From Flavimaricola sp. (GTDB lineage Bacteria; Pseudomonadota; Alphaproteobacteria; Rhodobacterales; Rhodobacteraceae), in assembly GCA_029255105.1 (NCBI GenBank), contig JAQWWH010000016.1, positions 62,001-126,000 on the forward strand: a stretch of 64,000 bases of DNA, given 5' to 3'. The notes under the pieces were generated by a model, which did no database searches, had not been told where the DNA came from, and worked only from the letters and a program-made list of their open reading frames with translations. This document shows, piece after piece, positions 62,817 through 64,000 of the stretch. Every line of letters starts with the position of its first letter. The stretch's first letter is position 1. The position numbers and the translations under genes were made by a program.

Positions 62817-62882
62817 ATTGCCCTCGAGGTTTGATGCCGGTTGACCATCGCTATCGCGTGGTCAGGCCTGCCTGCAAGGTGA

Positions 62883-62920
62883 TTTTCATGCATATGAAAA
62901 AGTAAACCGCTATATGAAAA
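62883..62920. promoter_or_regulatory. Probable IclR-type operator between bhcR and bhcA
   Basis: TTTTCAT (62883-62889), GCAT, ATGAAAA (62894-62900) is a perfect 7+4+7 palindrome. A further ATGAAAA half-site occurs 20 bases on (62914-62920), two helical turns away. The sequence is far more AT-rich than its surroundings, as expected for a divergent promoter. Confidence 0.65.
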
Positions 62921-63039
62921 AATCAACCATCTGATAAATAGTACTAAATCTGTGATGTGTGAAAACGAAAAAACATTTCAAAAAAATTGCGGTGTGGGCA
63001 GAGGGCCCCTATGAAGGACCATCCAGAGGAGGAATTCGC

Positions 63040-64000
63040 ATGAGCTTTCAGAACCCCGTCTTTATTCCCGGCCCGACCAACATGCCGGAGGCGATCCGCA
63101 AAGCCTGCGATATGCCGACCATCGACCACCGCTCGCCCCTGTTCGGGCAGATGCTGCACCCGGCAATCGAGGGTGTGCGCAAGGTCATGAAGTCATCCTC
63201 TGCCGAGATTTTCATATTCCCGTCCACCGGCACCGGCGGCTGGGAGACGGCCCTGACCAACACCCTGTCCCCCGGCGACAAGGTACTGATGGCCCGCAAC
63301 GGCATGTTCTCGCACCGCTGGATCGATATGTGCCAGCGTCACGGTCTGGACGTCCAGATTATCGAAACACCCTGGGGTCACGGCATTGACGCGGCCGAGT
63401 ATGAGGCGGCTCTGACCGCCGACACCGGGCATCAGATCAAGGCGGTCCTTGCCACCCACAACGAAACTGCGACAGGGGTCCTATCGGATATTGCTGCGGT
63501 CCGCCGAGCAATGGACGCGGCAAACCATCCTGCCCTTTTGTTTGTGGATGGCGTGTCCTCCATCGGGTCGATGAACTTTGAATTCGACGCCTGGGGCGTG
63601 GACGTTGCCGTGACGGGTTCGCAAAAGGGCTTTATGTTGCCGCCCGGTCTGGCAATCGTCGGCTTCAGCGCCAAAGCGATGGACATGACCGAAGGGGCGA
63701 AGCTGCCGCGCACTTTCTTTGACATTCGTGACATGGAAAAGGCCTATGCCAACAACGCCTATCCCTACACACCGGCCGTCGGCCTGATCAACGGGTTGAG
63801 CCTGGCCTGTGACATGCTGCTCAAAGAAGGGCTCGAGAACGTCTTTGCCCGTCACCATCGGATCGCCGAAGGCGTGCGCGCCGCTGTTGGCGGTTGGGGG
63901 CTTGAAATGTGCGCCGCCCGCCCCGAGTTCTATTCAGACAGCGTCAGCGCGGTTCGGACCCCGGCTGGTTTCGATGCGACATCTATCGTGCAGCATGCAG
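63040..64000 (+). CDS. bhcA: L-aspartate:glyoxylate aminotransferase (BhcA-like), partial
   Basis: First 320 residues of a fold-type I PLP aminotransferase of the serine-glyoxylate/alanine-glyoxylate group; the 3' end lies beyond the window. 'FIPGPTNMPEAIRKACDMPTIDHRSPLFGQM' is the N-terminal substrate region, 'LLFVDGVSSIGSMNFEFDAWGVDVAVTGSQKGFMLPPGLAIVG' contains the PLP-binding Lys of SQKG. AGAGGAGGAATTCGC before the ATG is a near-perfect Shine-Dalgarno. With the divergent IclR gene it marks the beta-hydroxyaspartate cycle, which assimilates glyoxylate; bhcB, bhcC and bhcD would be expected next. Confidence 0.85.
   Translation, partial: MSFQNPVFIPGPTNMPEAIRKACDMPTIDHRSPLFGQMLHPAIEGVRKVMKSSSAEIFIFPSTGTGGWETALTNTLSPGDKVLMARNGMFSHRWIDMCQRHGLDVQIIETPWGHGIDAAEYEAALTADTGHQIKAVLATHNETATGVLSDIAAVRRAMDAANHPALLFVDGVSSIGSMNFEFDAWGVDVAVTGSQKGFMLPPGLAIVGFSAKAMDMTEGAKLPRTFFDIRDMEKAYANNAYPYTPAVGLINGLSLACDMLLKEGLENVFARHHRIAEGVRAAVGGWGLEMCAARPEFYSDSVSAVRTPAGFDATSIVQHA

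Overview
The window is a gene-dense, GC-rich stretch of chromosome from an alphaproteobacterium, most likely a Rhodobacteraceae member of the marine Roseobacter group. Evidence for this: the block mutM / enoyl-CoA hydratase / rpsT / dnaA / dnaN / recF / gyrB; a petP-petR pair next to ilvE; a roseobacter-type flagellin N-terminus; a BacNav sodium channel with filter TLESWSM; covalent-flavin demethylating oxidoreductases; and the beginning of a beta-hydroxyaspartate-cycle locus. I saw no tRNA, rRNA, CRISPR array or insertion sequence.

Layout. (1) 1-5.5 kb: lolA, a lytic transglycosylase lipoprotein, hspQ, a gamma-glutamyltransferase-like enzyme, a thiolase and a free-Met-R-sulfoxide reductase. 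(2) 5.5-12.5 kb: a HTH-cupin regulator with two inverted-repeat operators, a GFA-type zinc protein, two tandem 813-residue FAD/aminomethyltransferase oxidoreductases, and an RluA-type pseudouridine synthase. This looks like a methylated-amine demethylation module. (3) 12.6-15.3 kb: TauE/SafE exporter, ThuA-like protein and Gfo/Idh/MocA oxidoreductase. (4) 15.4-20.1 kb: a sugar-modification cluster (GT4 glycosyltransferase, an unrecognised protein, a TPR-GT9 protein, an FkbM methyltransferase). (5) 20.2-26.1 kb: a damaged flagellar region (motB, 3'-truncated flgE joined head-on to a 5' flagellin fragment, flgN-like, flgJ/cheL-like, fliK, flgD). (6) 26.1-38.2 kb: ubiB and ubiE, then mutM, an enoyl-CoA hydratase, rpsT, dnaA, dnaN, recF, a LysE exporter and gyrB. 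(7) 38.3-45.3 kb: ilvE, petP, petR, an HDAC-family hydrolase, xseB-ispA-dxs (isoprenoid supply) and a RraA-like protein. (8) 45.4-50.8 kb: a BacNav channel, a membrane protein, a YeeZ-like reductase, a methyltransferase, a fatty acid desaturase and an MFS transporter. (9) 50.9-56 kb: leftward acyl-CoA catabolic genes. (10) 56-64 kb: adenine deaminase with AMP nucleosidase, HU, an EamA transporter, CcdA with a Tat-exported thioredoxin, and divergent bhcR/bhcA.

The strongest unexpected observation is at about 22.35 kb. The flgE reading frame leaves hook-protein sequence at an 11-bp tract and continues antisense through the first 47 codons of a flagellin gene. This is a rearrangement junction (or an assembly join) that should abolish both proteins. 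Other points of interest are a tandem operator at 5556-5620, a dispersed intergenic repeat with seven copies (one providing the apparent start of recF), and a hairpin-rich, stem-closed segment between rpsT and dnaA that may be a structured RNA.
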